DNA of 51,438 nucleotides from Nocardia sp. CY41 (GCF_009829325.1 NZ_VUOS01000037.1:1-51438); one strand, 5' to 3'; shown: positions 19,265-27,718, counted from the stretch's first letter. Notes: a model not told the origin generated them from the sequence alone. A program made the numbers and translations.

Positions 19265-20059
19265 CTAGAAACCCGGAGAGGCGGGCTGGCCGGGTAAGGG
19301 CATGATGCGGACGACGGTCGTGGTGGTTCCGCCGACCACGAACCACAGCCGCAGCACCGGCTGCCCGGTGCGATCCCCCGGCTCGTAGCGGCTGCGCACA
19401 CTCACGTGCTGGCGGGCCAGGACCGGGGCCACGTATTCGATCACCGCGCGGTGCGGGCCCGCGAGCAGTTTGGGATATTCGACCAGGAACTGTTCCACCG
19501 CTTGCCAGTAACAGGCGTTGTTGACGTGGTTGTACTGGTCGATATCGGTGGCGCGCACCGGGAACGGTAAGTCGGTGTCCGACTCCGGCGGGGTGGCGTC
19601 GGTCAGATACGGCCGCCACCGCAGCCGATGCTCGGTGGAGGTGCGCGCGAGGTAGGCGAGGCCCTCGTCGCTGATCCGCGCGGGCATGCCGGTGGACTCG
19701 CTGATATTGATCCAGAAGCCCTCGGTCTCGATCAGTCCGCCGTTTCCACTGGTGATCCGCACGCGCATGTTGGTCCACCGGGTGGACATCGCCGAGCACC
19801 ACCGCAGCAGCCGCACTTCGTCCGGCCACAGGATCGGCCGGATCACGTCGATGACCGTGCGCCGGACGATCCAGTTCGGGTCGGTCCGGTGGAAGAACGT
19901 GCTATGCAGGTTTTCCCAGGCGATATCTTGCAGGTAGCGGGCGATGGCGTCGAACCGCAACCGGTCGTAGGGATCCACATCACCAGCCCGGACGGGCCAC
20001 GCCGAAGCAAAGCCCATGCCCTCCTGGGGAAGCGGGGCGAGTGGCTGATCGAGTGACAC
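19265..20059 (-). CDS. Acyl-ACP thioesterase-like double-hotdog protein
   Basis: Protein of 264 aa with two tandem hotdog domains, resembling the acyl-ACP thioesterase family (FatA-like). The first domain contains DVDPYDRLRFDAIARYLQDIAWEN and the second the catalytic-type motif DIDQYNHVNNACYWQAVE, where Asn-His-Val-Asn is the active-site signature. In the family these enzymes release fatty acids from acyl carrier protein in the cytosol. The start is GTG 20059 with AGGAG 6 nt upstream. It is transcribed alone, divergent from nothing close and separated by about 190 bp from the EspC-like operon. The chain length preference cannot be told. Confidence 0.88.
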   Translation of the reverse strand: MSLDQPLAPLPQEGMGFASAWPVRAGDVDPYDRLRFDAIARYLQDIAWENLHSTFFHRTDPNWIVRRTVIDVIRPILWPDEVRLLRWCSAMSTRWTNMRVRITSGNGGLIETEGFWINISESTGMPARISDEGLAYLARTSTEHRLRWRPYLTDATPPESDTDLPFPVRATDIDQYNHVNNACYWQAVEQFLVEYPKLLAGPHRAVIEYVAPVLARQHVSVRSRYEPGDRTGQPVLRLWFVVGGTTTTVVRIMPLPGQPASPGF

Positions 20060-20247
20060 TTGTGCTCCTCGCGCTGCACGGTGTGCCGCGTTTCTTCATG
20101 CGGTGCTGTTGTGACGACTTTACGGGGCGTACGTCACACCCTCGCGTCGAGCCGTCCCTACCTCCTTAATAGTCCGTCTGCCGGGACCTGGGCCAGCAGA
20201 AACAGGGTTTTGCGTGCGCGACCTGGCCGGGAGCGGGCCCGATCGGC

Positions 20248-21372
20248 TCAGTAGCCCTGGTAGGCGCCGCCCGAATTCACCGCCGCGACCCCGGGAACGC
20301 TGCCGAGCGACCCATAGCGGTCGATGGAGTACCGCACTCCGGCGATGATGTTGTCGACCGGGTTCCAGATGTCGTCGTGGCCGGGCGCCTTGTAGGCGTC
20401 GAACGTGCTGTCGATGGTCTGCATCAGGCCCTTCGACGGGTGCCCCGCGACCCAGTTGCTGTCCCAGCGGTTCTCCGCGTAGGGGTTGCCCGCGGATTCG
20501 TGCTCGATGATCAGCGCGATGGCCCGCTCGTCGATCTGCGCGGGGTCGTAGCCCATCGCGATGAGCTTCTGCTTGGCCTCGGCAATCCATCGCGCGACGT
20601 CGCCGCTCGGCAGCGGGCCGGTCGGCGCGGACGAACTCGGACCACCCTGATACGTCGTGCCGGAGGAGGTGCCGTGCGAGTTGTCGTGCCCGGACATCAG
20701 CTGGCTGGAGCGGTCCGGCGAAGCTGCGGCGACCGGGGTGCCCGACGTGGCGGCCGGTGCGGTGGCGGCGGGCGCGGTGGGCGCCGCGGGCACGTTCGCG
20801 CCGGGCTCACCGAGCGCGGCGAACGCCGCCTCGAGTTTCCCGACCGCGCCCTGCACCTGGGTCGTGGCATGGCCGGCCACGTCCTGCGCGCTCTTCAGGG
20901 CGTTGGTCAGCTCCCAGGTGCGCGTGGCGGCCTGCAGCGCCTCCTGGAACACGAGCCCCTCGACGTCGGCCTTGTCCGCGTGTCCGCGGAGATAGTCGAT
21001 CCGCGTCTTGGCGTCCACGGTGCCGTTGGGGGCGACGTCGAACGGCGGCGTCTGGTTCAGCGCGTCGTCGCGCAGACCCAGCACCTTGGCTTTCGCGTCG
21101 GTCAGGTTCTGCACCAGCGCGGTGAGCGCGGTCTGCAGCTCGAGCAGGGCGGCGCTCACCGCGGAGGCGCGGGTCTTCTCGGTCCGCATCCTGGCGTTCG
21201 CGGCGTCGCCCGCGGAGCCGGACCACTGCTCGGCGTCGGACAGGGCTTTCGTGTCGTCGGCGCCTTTGGCGACGGCGGTGTCGAGCCCCTGCGACATCCG
21301 TCCGGCGAGCGCGCCCGCCGCCGAAAGCTGCTCCGGCTGCCAGTTCTCGACGTCTGGGACGGTGAGGGTCAT
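20248..21372 (-). CDS. Transglycosylase SLT-domain protein with N-terminal helical ESX-type region
   Basis: Protein of 374 aa in three parts. Residues 1 to about 200 are alpha-helical with a WxG-like hairpin flavour (MTLTVPDVENWQPEQLSAAG, later EQWSGSAGDAANAR). A Pro/Ala/Thr/Ser-rich linker spans about 205-270. The C-terminal lytic transglycosylase domain has the catalytic Glu292 in ESAGNPYA, then KGLMQTIDSTFDAYK and GVRYSIDRYGSLG. No Sec signal peptide is present; with the overlapping EspC-like gene upstream (ATGA at 21369-21372) this suggests type VII secretion of a cell-wall hydrolase. Peptidoglycan is the expected substrate. No ESX core genes lie in this window. Confidence 0.85.
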   Translation of the reverse strand: MTLTVPDVENWQPEQLSAAGALAGRMSQGLDTAVAKGADDTKALSDAEQWSGSAGDAANARMRTEKTRASAVSAALLELQTALTALVQNLTDAKAKVLGLRDDALNQTPPFDVAPNGTVDAKTRIDYLRGHADKADVEGLVFQEALQAATRTWELTNALKSAQDVAGHATTQVQGAVGKLEAAFAALGEPGANVPAAPTAPAATAPAATSGTPVAAASPDRSSQLMSGHDNSHGTSSGTTYQGGPSSSAPTGPLPSGDVARWIAEAKQKLIAMGYDPAQIDERAIALIIEHESAGNPYAENRWDSNWVAGHPSKGLMQTIDSTFDAYKAPGHDDIWNPVDNIIAGVRYSIDRYGSLGSVPGVAAVNSGGAYQGY

Positions 21373-21698
21373 GGCAACTGGAGCCCTATCGCACGGAGCT
21401 TGGCCGCGAAGTCGTCCTCGGCCAGCTCGTACTTGCCCGCCGCGTTGTGCAGGTTGTCCGCGATCGTGGTGAGCCGCGAGCCGACCCGTTCCAGGCAGCG
21501 ATGCACGGCATCGTTCGCGCGTCCGGCCACCGGGCCGAACTCGGTGCCGGGCAGCGCCCCGGTGAGGGCGCCGAAGCCCTCGCCGCCGAGCTCGGCGACG
21601 GACGTGGCCTCGGTGCGCAGCGTCTGTGCGAACGAGCGCAGCGCCGCCGGATCGACCTGCATCGTCATCGCAGGTAGCGGCTGGTTTTGCTCGACCAT
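21369..21698 (-). CDS. EspC-like type VII secretion target
   Basis: Helical protein of 109 aa resembling the EspC/DUF2580 family of ESX-secreted proteins. The opening MQVDPAALRSFAQTLRTEATSV, the central hairpin region with AVHRCLERVGSRLTTIADNLHNAAGKY and the C-terminal secretion signal Tyr-x3-Glu (YELAED) all fit. In mycobacteria such proteins are exported by type VII systems as partners of a second, longer substrate. Here the stop overlaps the start of a lytic transglycosylase gene, a natural candidate partner. The translation start may be ATG 21698 or one of the later in-frame Met codons (MTMQVD), because the first 10 residues are poorly conserved in kind. Confidence 0.85.
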   Translation of the reverse strand: MVEQNQPLPAMTMQVDPAALRSFAQTLRTEATSVAELGGEGFGALTGALPGTEFGPVAGRANDAVHRCLERVGSRLTTIADNLHNAAGKYELAEDDFAAKLRAIGLQLP

Positions 21699-21843
21699 GA
21701 ATCCCCCTTCCCTCCCGACCGCGAGGTCGCGGCCAGCATAGCAAAATCGGGCGTCCGGACGGGCGTCCTCGGGTGGCGCCCGTTATGTTGTCGGTGTGGC
21801 GCCGGCGCGGATCATGCCGGTGCGTGGACAGAGAGGTCGGCAC

Positions 21844-22818
21844 ATGCGCGCAGCCCAGGTCAGCAAGCTGGAGGGACCGGAAGCGGTTCGGATCGTGGAC
21901 ATCCCGGAGCCCGCGGTGTTCCCGGGAGGCGTCGTGATCGACGTGCACGCGGCCGGCGTGGCCTTTCCGGACGTGCTGATGACGCGCGGCCTGTACCAGA
22001 TGAAGCCCGAATTGCCGTTCGTCGTGGGCGGCGAGGTCGCGGGCATCGTCCGGGAAGCCCCCGAGGACGCGCACGTGCGGCCGGGTGACCGGGTCGTCGC
22101 GCTCACCATGCTCGGCAACGCGATGGCCGAGACGGCCGTCACGCCCACACAGATGGTGTTCCGCCTTCCCGACAACGTCTCACTGGAGGCGGGCGCCGGC
22201 ATCCTGTTCAACGACCTGACCGTGCACTTCTGCCTGCGCACCCGGGGCAGGCTGGCCGAAGGCGAGACGGTGCTGGTGCACGGCGCGGCGGGCGGCATCG
22301 GCACCTCGACGCTGCGGTTGGCGGCCGCGCTAGGGGCGGGCCGGGTGATCGCCGTGGTGAGCACCGAGGCGAAGGCCGAGGTCGCGCGCGCCAACGGCGC
22401 CACCGATGTGGTGTTGACCGACGGGTGGCTGGCGGCGGTGAAGGAGCTGACCGGCGGTCGTGGCGTCGACATCGTGCTCGACCCGGTCGGCGGCGACCGC
22501 TTCACCGACAGCATCCGTTCGCTGGCCTCGGCGGGCCGGTTGCTGGTCGTCGGCTTCACCGCCGGGGAGATCCCGACCGTCAAGGTCAACCGGTTGCTGT
22601 TGAAGAACGTCGAGGTGACCGGCGCGGCGTGGGGCGAATGGGTGATGTCGCATCCCGGCTACCTGCAGGAGCAGTGGGCCGAGGTGGAGCCGCTGCTGGC
22701 CTCCGGCAAGATCGCGCCGCCGGATCCGGTGCTGTACCCGCTGGACAAGGCCGCGGAGGCGGTCGCCTCGCTGGACAACCGGACGGCCACCGGCAAGGTC
22801 GTGGTCACGCTGCGCTGA
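21844..22818 (+). CDS. Zinc-independent NADPH:quinone oxidoreductase (MDR family)
   Basis: Medium-chain dehydrogenase/reductase of 324 aa in the quinone oxidoreductase group. The GroES-like N-terminal domain (residues 1 to about 120) contains PAVFPGGVVIDVHAAGVAFPDVLM and PFVVGGEVAG; the structural-zinc Cys cluster of alcohol dehydrogenases is absent. The NADPH Rossmann motif is VHGAAGGIGTSTLRLAAALG. The start was set at ATG 21844, which has AGAGAGG about 8 nt upstream and gives the family N-terminus MRAAQVSKLEG; a TATGTT box at 21784-21789 probably drives it. It is followed 22 nt later by an AlkZ-like gene on the same strand. It probably reduces quinones or enoyl substrates in the cytosol. 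Confidence 0.92.
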   Translation: MRAAQVSKLEGPEAVRIVDIPEPAVFPGGVVIDVHAAGVAFPDVLMTRGLYQMKPELPFVVGGEVAGIVREAPEDAHVRPGDRVVALTMLGNAMAETAVTPTQMVFRLPDNVSLEAGAGILFNDLTVHFCLRTRGRLAEGETVLVHGAAGGIGTSTLRLAAALGAGRVIAVVSTEAKAEVARANGATDVVLTDGWLAAVKELTGGRGVDIVLDPVGGDRFTDSIRSLASAGRLLVVGFTAGEIPTVKVNRLLLKNVEVTGAAWGEWVMSHPGYLQEQWAEVEPLLASGKIAPPDPVLYPLDKAAEAVASLDNRTATGKVVVTLR

Positions 22819-22840
22819 CGCATCCCGGCCCGCCCACGTC

Positions 22841-23953
22841 ATGAAACTGTCCAACCGCGTACTGAACCGCACCCTGCTGGCTCGTCAGCATCTGCTCGAC
22901 CGCTCGCGGTGGACGGTGCACGAGATGTGCGACCATCTCGTCGGGTTGCAGGCACAGGATTCGCCGCCGCCGTTCGTCGCACTCTGGAGCCGCGTCGCGG
23001 CCTTCGACCCGGCGACGGTGTCGGACGCTCTGGAGGACCGCTCCCTGGTCCGGATCACTCTGATGCGCGGCACCATTCATCTGGTCACGCCCCCCGACGC
23101 GTTGCGGATCGCGCCGCACGTTCAGCCGGAACTGGAGAAAGTGCCCTTCCGCAAGGGCTTCAACTACGGCGCCATGGTGGGACTCGACCCGGAGGAGGTG
23201 CGCGCGCAGGGCGAAGCGGTGCTCGGCGACGAGCCGATGTCCGCCGCGGACCTGCGCGCCCGCGCCGCCGAGCGTTATCCCGACCGCGATCCGGGTGCGG
23301 TGGTGCAGACCTGGCTGTATCAGCTGCCGGTCTTGCAGACCCCGCCGCGCGGGAAGTGGAAGGACAACAGCAGGCCGATCTGGTCGCGGGTCGAGCCCTG
23401 GCTGGGTGCGCCGCTGGACCCCACATATCCGTTGGCGGAGTTGATCTTCCGCTACCTGCGGGCGTTCGGCCCGGCGAGCACGATGGACATGCAGACCTGG
23501 TCGAAGCTGCCCGGTATGAAGCAGGCCGTCGCGAAACTCGGCGATCGGGTGCGCACCTACACCGACGAACGCGGCCGCACGCTCTACGACATCGCCGACG
23601 GTGAACTGGCCGATCCGGGCATCCCCGCCCCGGTGCGGCTGCTGGGGTGGTACGACAACGCCCTGCTGTCGCACCAGGACCGGACCCGGATCGTCCCCGG
23701 CGGGGCCGCCCCTCCGCTGCGCGCCTTCGCGGCCCAGGTATCCCCGGTGCTGGTCGACGGCTTTCTCGCGGGCCTGTACAAGGTGTTCGCGAACTCCGGG
23801 AGCGCCCGGCTTCGCATCAGTCCGACGCGGACGTGGACGAAGGCGGAACGCGCGGAGGTCGAGTCGGAGGCACACGCGCTGCTGGCCTTTCTGGAGGCGG
23901 GCAAGCAGGGAAGTGTGGAGATTCTCGACGTGGGGGCCGACCTGCGCCCCTGA
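22841..23953 (+). CDS. Winged-helix DNA-binding protein, AlkZ-like
   Basis: Protein of 370 aa of the HTH_42/DUF1006 family that includes the AlkZ interstrand-crosslink and alkylation DNA glycosylases. Tandem winged-helix sequence is recognisable from LSNRVLNRTLLARQHLL at the start through VRITLMRGTIHLVTPPDALRIA. The QxQ motif that AlkZ uses for catalysis is present as Gln37-Ala-Gln39 (LVGLQAQD). The C-terminal part, with RLLGWYDNALLSHQDRTRI and VLVDGFLAGLYKV, is the beta-barrel domain. It follows the quinone oxidoreductase by 22 nt and probably shares its transcript. DNA repair of bulky lesions or self-resistance is the known role of relatives; here it is inferred. Its stop is 10 nt from that of the convergent Lrp gene. 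Confidence 0.87.
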   Translation: MKLSNRVLNRTLLARQHLLDRSRWTVHEMCDHLVGLQAQDSPPPFVALWSRVAAFDPATVSDALEDRSLVRITLMRGTIHLVTPPDALRIAPHVQPELEKVPFRKGFNYGAMVGLDPEEVRAQGEAVLGDEPMSAADLRARAAERYPDRDPGAVVQTWLYQLPVLQTPPRGKWKDNSRPIWSRVEPWLGAPLDPTYPLAELIFRYLRAFGPASTMDMQTWSKLPGMKQAVAKLGDRVRTYTDERGRTLYDIADGELADPGIPAPVRLLGWYDNALLSHQDRTRIVPGGAAPPLRAFAAQVSPVLVDGFLAGLYKVFANSGSARLRISPTRTWTKAERAEVESEAHALLAFLEAGKQGSVEILDVGADLRP

Positions 23954-23963
23954 GCCGGATCCG

Positions 23964-24488
23964 CTATCGGTCGCGGACGGGGCGATAGGCGGGCGCCTTG
24001 GTGGTCCCGGTCGGGCTCAGCGTGCGCAGTAGCGGCAGCGCCCGGCGGGCCACCACGGTGGACAGCACGATGACGCTGTGCGAGCGCACCACCGACGAGG
24101 TCCGGTCGATGCTCAGCAGCACGGCCTGCAACCCGGCGTGCGAGTCGGCCCCGATCCGGCACAGCACGTCGCCGGTGCCGGTCGTGGCATAGGCCTCGAG
24201 CACGCCGGGGATGGCGTCGAGTTCGGCGGCCACCGTGTCCAGGGCACCCTGGGCTATCTCCAGGGTGACGAACGCCTGCACGTCGAACCCCGCGGCGGTG
24301 ACGTCGATCTGCGGGTCATAGGAGGCGATCACACCGGATTCCTCCATGCGCGCGATCCGGGACTGCACCGTGGCCCTGGCGACCTTGGTCCGGCGGGACA
24401 GTTCGAGAATGCCCGCCTTCTGGTACTCGTGCATCGCGGTGAGGATGGCGAGGTCGAGCTCGTCGAGCTTCGCCGATGTGCGCGCCAT
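23964..24488 (-). CDS. Lrp/AsnC-family regulator, probable regulator of hppD
   Basis: Transcriptional regulator of 174 aa with an N-terminal AsnC helix-turn-helix (LDELDLAILTAMHEYQKAGILELSRRT, then VARATVQSRIARMEESGVI, split here for length) and a C-terminal RAM ligand-binding domain (AFVTLEIAQGALDTVAAELD, TGTGDVLCRIGADSHAGLQ). Such proteins form octamers and sense amino acids or related acids. It is divergent from the 4-hydroxyphenylpyruvate dioxygenase gene with 160 bp between the starts, and relatives next to hppD regulate tyrosine catabolism, so Tyr, Phe or 4-hydroxyphenylpyruvate is the likely effector. The last 25 residues are a basic, Pro-containing tail. Confidence 0.92.
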   Translation of the reverse strand: MARTSAKLDELDLAILTAMHEYQKAGILELSRRTKVARATVQSRIARMEESGVIASYDPQIDVTAAGFDVQAFVTLEIAQGALDTVAAELDAIPGVLEAYATTGTGDVLCRIGADSHAGLQAVLLSIDRTSSVVRSHSVIVLSTVVARRALPLLRTLSPTGTTKAPAYRPVRDR

Positions 24489-24531
24489 GGCGGCCTCCGT
24501 TCGAGCACCGGGCGGGCTTGCTGCCCGTCTC

Positions 24532-24620
24532 GCTGGTGCTATTCAAATTGTCCAGCATCACCCTCGGGTTGCTAGCCGAATTCGCCACACTGCCTACCGC
24601 GAGTTGGCGCTGTTGCCTAC
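24532..24620. promoter_or_regulatory. Lrp-hppD control region with dyad and spaced repeat
   Basis: Between the divergent genes lies an A/T-richer core, GCTGG-N15-CCAGC at 24532-24556, of the loose dyad type bound by Lrp/AsnC proteins, and a direct repeat TGCCTAC at 24591-24597 and 24614-24620, spaced 23 bp, close to two helical turns. Binding is inferred from position and shape only. Confidence 0.4.
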
Positions 24621-24648
24621 TCGACGGACCCGGCGATTTCCTTGGACC

Positions 24649-25851
24649 ATGACCATCGAGCACCTGCCGGAGACCCGATCCGGCGCCGTTCCCAGCGACG
24701 GCGAACTGCGCACGCTGGTGGGGTTGGTCGACCACGACGCCAGCGGTGACCCGTTTCCGGTCATCGGGTGGGACGCCCTGGTCTGGGTGGTGGGCAACGC
24801 CACGCAGACCGCGCATTTCCTGGAGTCCGCTTTCGGGATGCGGTTGGAGGCGTACTCCGGGCCGGAGACCGGCAATCGTGATCACAAAGCGTTCGTCCTG
24901 CGCAGCGGCGCGGCGCGCTTCGTGATCACCGGAGCGGTACATCCGGACAGTCCGCTGGTCGCCCACCACGACCGGCACGGCGACGGCGTGGTCGACATCG
25001 CCCTCGAGGTGCCCGACGTCGACCGCTGTGTGGCGCGGGCGCGCGCACAGGGCGCGACCATCCTGGTCGAACCGCACGACGAGACCGACGAGTTCGGCAC
25101 CGTCCGTTCGGCCGCGCTGGCCACCTATGGCGAGACCAGGCACACCTTGATCGATCGTTCCGCCTATTACGGGCCCTACCTGCCGGGCTATGTCGCGCGC
25201 CGCTCCGGCTACGAGCGGCGCCACGGGGCGCCCACACGGTTGTTCCAGGCGATCGACCACGTGGTGGGCAACGTGGAACTCGGGCAGATGGACGAGTGGG
25301 TCGAGTTCTACCGGCGGGTCATGGGTTTCACGAACATGGCCGAATTCGTCGGCGACGACATCGCCACCGAGTACTCGGCGCTGATGAGCAAGGTCGTGGC
25401 CAACGGCAACCACCGGGTGAAATTCCCGCTCAACGAGCCGGCCGTCGGCAAGAAACGCTCGCAGATCGACGAGTACCTGGAGTTCTATCGCGGTCCCGGC
25501 GTCCAGCACATCGCGCTCGCCACCGGTGACATCCTCACCTGCGTGGACGCCTTGCGTCGGGAAGGCGTCGAATTCCTGGAGACACCCGCCGCCTACTACG
25601 AGGACCCGGAACTGCGCGCCCGCATCGGCCGGGTGCGCGTCCCGGTCGACGAACTCCAGCGCCGCGGCATCCTGGTCGACCGGGACGACGACGGCTACCT
25701 CTTGCAGATCTTCACCAAACCGCTCACCGACCGCCCCACGGTCTTCTTCGAACTCATCGAGCGCCACGGGTCACTCGGATTCGGCAAGGGGAACTTCAAA
25801 GCGCTGTTCCAAGCGATCGAGCGAGAACAGGAGGCCCGCGGGAATTTGTGA
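24649..25851 (+). CDS. hppD: 4-hydroxyphenylpyruvate dioxygenase
   Basis: Fe(II)-dependent dioxygenase of 400 aa converting 4-hydroxyphenylpyruvate to homogentisate in tyrosine degradation. It has two VOC-type halves; the C-terminal half holds the metal triad His204 (AIDHVVGNV), His287 (GVQHIALAT) and Glu368 (TVFFELIER). The conserved C-terminal gate helix FGKGNFKALFQAIEREQEARG is intact, as is the substrate-contact segment LLQIFTKP. The start ATG 24649 begins MTIEHLPE and lies just after the repeats of the control region; an in-frame extension upstream runs through the regulator's promoter and is not credible. It is divergently arranged with an Lrp/AsnC regulator. No homogentisate dioxygenase gene is adjacent. 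Confidence 0.97.
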   Translation: MTIEHLPETRSGAVPSDGELRTLVGLVDHDASGDPFPVIGWDALVWVVGNATQTAHFLESAFGMRLEAYSGPETGNRDHKAFVLRSGAARFVITGAVHPDSPLVAHHDRHGDGVVDIALEVPDVDRCVARARAQGATILVEPHDETDEFGTVRSAALATYGETRHTLIDRSAYYGPYLPGYVARRSGYERRHGAPTRLFQAIDHVVGNVELGQMDEWVEFYRRVMGFTNMAEFVGDDIATEYSALMSKVVANGNHRVKFPLNEPAVGKKRSQIDEYLEFYRGPGVQHIALATGDILTCVDALRREGVEFLETPAAYYEDPELRARIGRVRVPVDELQRRGILVDRDDDGYLLQIFTKPLTDRPTVFFELIERHGSLGFGKGNFKALFQAIEREQEARGNL

Positions 25852-25910
25852 GGCCGGGGCGGGCGATCTCGTCGAGCCACTCCGGCTGGTGCGTCGGTAG
25901 AGTTCTTGCC

Positions 25911-26432
25911 ATGCGGATCAAGTCGGCAGTCGGTATCGCGACAGCCCTGGTGCTCGCATTGGCGGGTTGCGGTTCGGGGGAGGAGTCCGACGACTCGGGC
26001 CCGTCGCGTCCGGCGCCGAAAGTGGTGGCGCTGGGCCCGTTCGTCGGGGAGTGTGGTCACGTGACCGACGACGAGGTGCGCAATCTCGGTGGCCTCGGCC
26101 AGATCTCCGGAGTGTTCCGGAACGCGGTCGGCTGCAACTGGCAGTCGGCCGGAATCGGTTCCGCCAGTATCACCTTCGCGTCCTACCGCGGCAGTCCGAT
26201 CGAACGCGAACGAGCGTGGGTGACTGTCAACGGCCGCGCGCCCGATCCGATCAAGATATCCGGGCGGGACGGATTCGCCGCCCTGGATCCGGGTGGGACG
26301 ATCTGCGATCTCGCGGTGCAGCTCGGCGACGATTTCTTCGAGTGGTCGACCAACACCGGCCCGTTCGCCTCGGGCAACCCCTGTGAGCGCAGCCGCGCGC
26401 TCGCCGAGCTGACTCTGCAACGGATCCAGTGA
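25911..26432 (+). CDS. DUF3558-family lipoprotein
   Basis: Predicted lipoprotein of 173 aa. The signal peptide MRIKSAVGIATALVLALAGC ends in a perfect lipobox (LAGC, Cys20), placing the mature protein on the outer face of the cytoplasmic membrane. The mature domain is of the DUF3558 type: a short Ser/Pro linker, then FVGECGHVTDDEVRNLGGLG, AVGCNWQS, GTICDLAVQLGD and a C-terminal NPCERSRALAELTLQ helix, with four Cys likely forming two disulfides. DUF3558 proteins are abundant in mycolic actinobacteria and have no assigned function. A second copy of the family follows 10 nt later, so they form an operon. Confidence 0.85.
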   Translation: MRIKSAVGIATALVLALAGCGSGEESDDSGPSRPAPKVVALGPFVGECGHVTDDEVRNLGGLGQISGVFRNAVGCNWQSAGIGSASITFASYRGSPIERERAWVTVNGRAPDPIKISGRDGFAALDPGGTICDLAVQLGDDFFEWSTNTGPFASGNPCERSRALAELTLQRIQ

Positions 26433-26442
26433 GGTGTGGCGC

Positions 26443-27000
26443 GTGAACGTCGGCCGAGACCTGCGCAGGCGCGGCGCGTCCGCGGCCGTCGCCGTGGCGC
26501 TCGCGTTGTTCGTGGGCGGGTGCAGTCAGGTGATCTCCGGGAGCGCGCAGCCGGTGGGCGGCAGCCAGCCGGTCAACACCAGGCTGGACAAGTTGATGCG
26601 CGAATGCCAGATCTTGTCCGAGGACCAGATCGGCAAGGCCATCGGCGAGAGCGTCACGGTCAGCGAGTCGTTCTTCGGGGCGGTCTGCATGTGGGATCTG
26701 CTCGGCGCGCCCGGCGGCAACGGGATGGCCACGCTGAACTGGTACGAGAACGGAACCCTCAGCAACGAGAAGCAGACGAACAACAAGCTCGGATACGAGA
26801 CCACCAATATCACCATCCAGAGTTCGCTGGCGCTGCAGATCCGCAGGCCGAAGGATCCGGACTCCTGCGGTGTGACGGCCAGCGCGCCGGACAACGGCGT
26901 GATCGGCTGGTGGATCAATTACCGGTCCGGCTCGGCGCACCCCGATCCGTGCGACGCGGCGAAGAAGCTGATGGAAATGACCTTGAACCTGGCCAGGTAG
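26443..27000 (+). CDS. DUF3558-family lipoprotein, second copy
   Basis: Predicted lipoprotein of about 185 aa with an Arg-rich n-region (RDLRRRGAS), a hydrophobic core and the lipobox VGGC. The mature part shows the DUF3558 pattern: LMRECQILSEDQIGKAIGE, VCMWDLLG, DSCGVTASAPD and DPCDAAKKLMEMTLNLAR, with four Cys in the same order as in the neighbour. It begins 10 nt after that gene. GTG 26443 was preferred because GAGG lies 8 nt upstream; GTG 26434 is an alternative adding 3 residues. The second copy is only weakly similar to the first, so the pair is old. Function is unknown; paired DUF3558 lipoproteins may form a complex, which is a guess. Confidence 0.82.
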   Translation: MNVGRDLRRRGASAAVAVALALFVGGCSQVISGSAQPVGGSQPVNTRLDKLMRECQILSEDQIGKAIGESVTVSESFFGAVCMWDLLGAPGGNGMATLNWYENGTLSNEKQTNNKLGYETTNITIQSSLALQIRRPKDPDSCGVTASAPDNGVIGWWINYRSGSAHPDPCDAAKKLMEMTLNLAR

Positions 27001-27022
27001 ACGAGCATCGGACCGACCCGCT

Positions 27023-27052
27023 TTGACCCTGTGTCCCGGCCACGGGTATCGT
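27023..27052 (+). promoter_or_regulatory. Promoter of the str operon
   Basis: TTGACC (27023-27028) and TATCGT (27047-27052) with an 18-bp spacer form a good housekeeping-sigma promoter, the only one seen in the 342-bp gap before rpsL. The start point would be near 27059, giving a leader of about 280 nt that contains no convincing open frame. The rest of 27001-27342 holds nothing else recognisable. Confidence 0.6.
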
Positions 27053-27342
27053 GGATCGCTGTGCCCGGAAGCATGCGGGCAAGTTCGTGCGTGACCGTAG
27101 GCCAGCGAGAGCGGCCGACGAATCCAGCGTGCCCGGAATCAGGGCTCCGCGCCGCGCGCGACACGCCCGACCTCGGGACGCGAGAAACGTGGCCGGACGT
27201 GCGAGTGAAAGCTCGATGACAGCGGTGTGAACGACGGGCCCGGCAGTGGAAGCTTGCCGCCACGAAGGGCCCCGGGAGCGCCGCGAACTTAAAACAGACA
27301 TGAAGTCCACACACCGCGTTAACTAATAAGGAAAGCCGGTCT

Positions 27343-27717
27343 ATGCCAACCATCAACCAGCTGGTCCGCAAGGGTCGCCGCGACAAGGTCGCCAAGACGA
27401 AGACCGCGGCCCTGAAGGGGAGCCCGCAGCGTCGTGGCGTGTGCACCCGCGTGTACACCACGACCCCGAAGAAGCCGAACTCCGCGCTGCGCAAGGTCGC
27501 GCGTGTTCGCCTCACCAGCTCGGTCGAGGTCACGGCCTACATCCCGGGCGAGGGGCACAACCTGCAGGAGCACTCCATGGTGCTCGTGCGCGGCGGTCGT
27601 GTGAAGGACCTCCCCGGTGTCCGCTACAAGATCATCCGCGGCTCGCTGGACACCCAGGGTGTGAAGAACCGCAAGCAGGCCCGCAGCCGTTACGGCGCCA
27701 AGAAGGAGAAGAGCTGA
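27343..27717 (+). CDS. rpsL: 30S ribosomal protein S12
   Basis: Ribosomal protein S12, 124 aa, part of the decoding centre of the 30S subunit. The sequence carries the family core TTPKKPNSALRKVARVRLT and EGHNLQEHSMVLVRGGRVKD. Lys43 and Lys88, the positions where substitutions cause streptomycin resistance, are both the sensitive wild-type residues. It is first in the str operon; the ATG at 27343 follows AAGGAAAG. rpsG starts 2 nt after the stop codon. A long leader of about 280 nt precedes the gene. Confidence 0.99.
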   Translation: MPTINQLVRKGRRDKVAKTKTAALKGSPQRRGVCTRVYTTTPKKPNSALRKVARVRLTSSVEVTAYIPGEGHNLQEHSMVLVRGGRVKDLPGVRYKIIRGSLDTQGVKNRKQARSRYGAKKEKS

Positions 27718-27718
27718 T

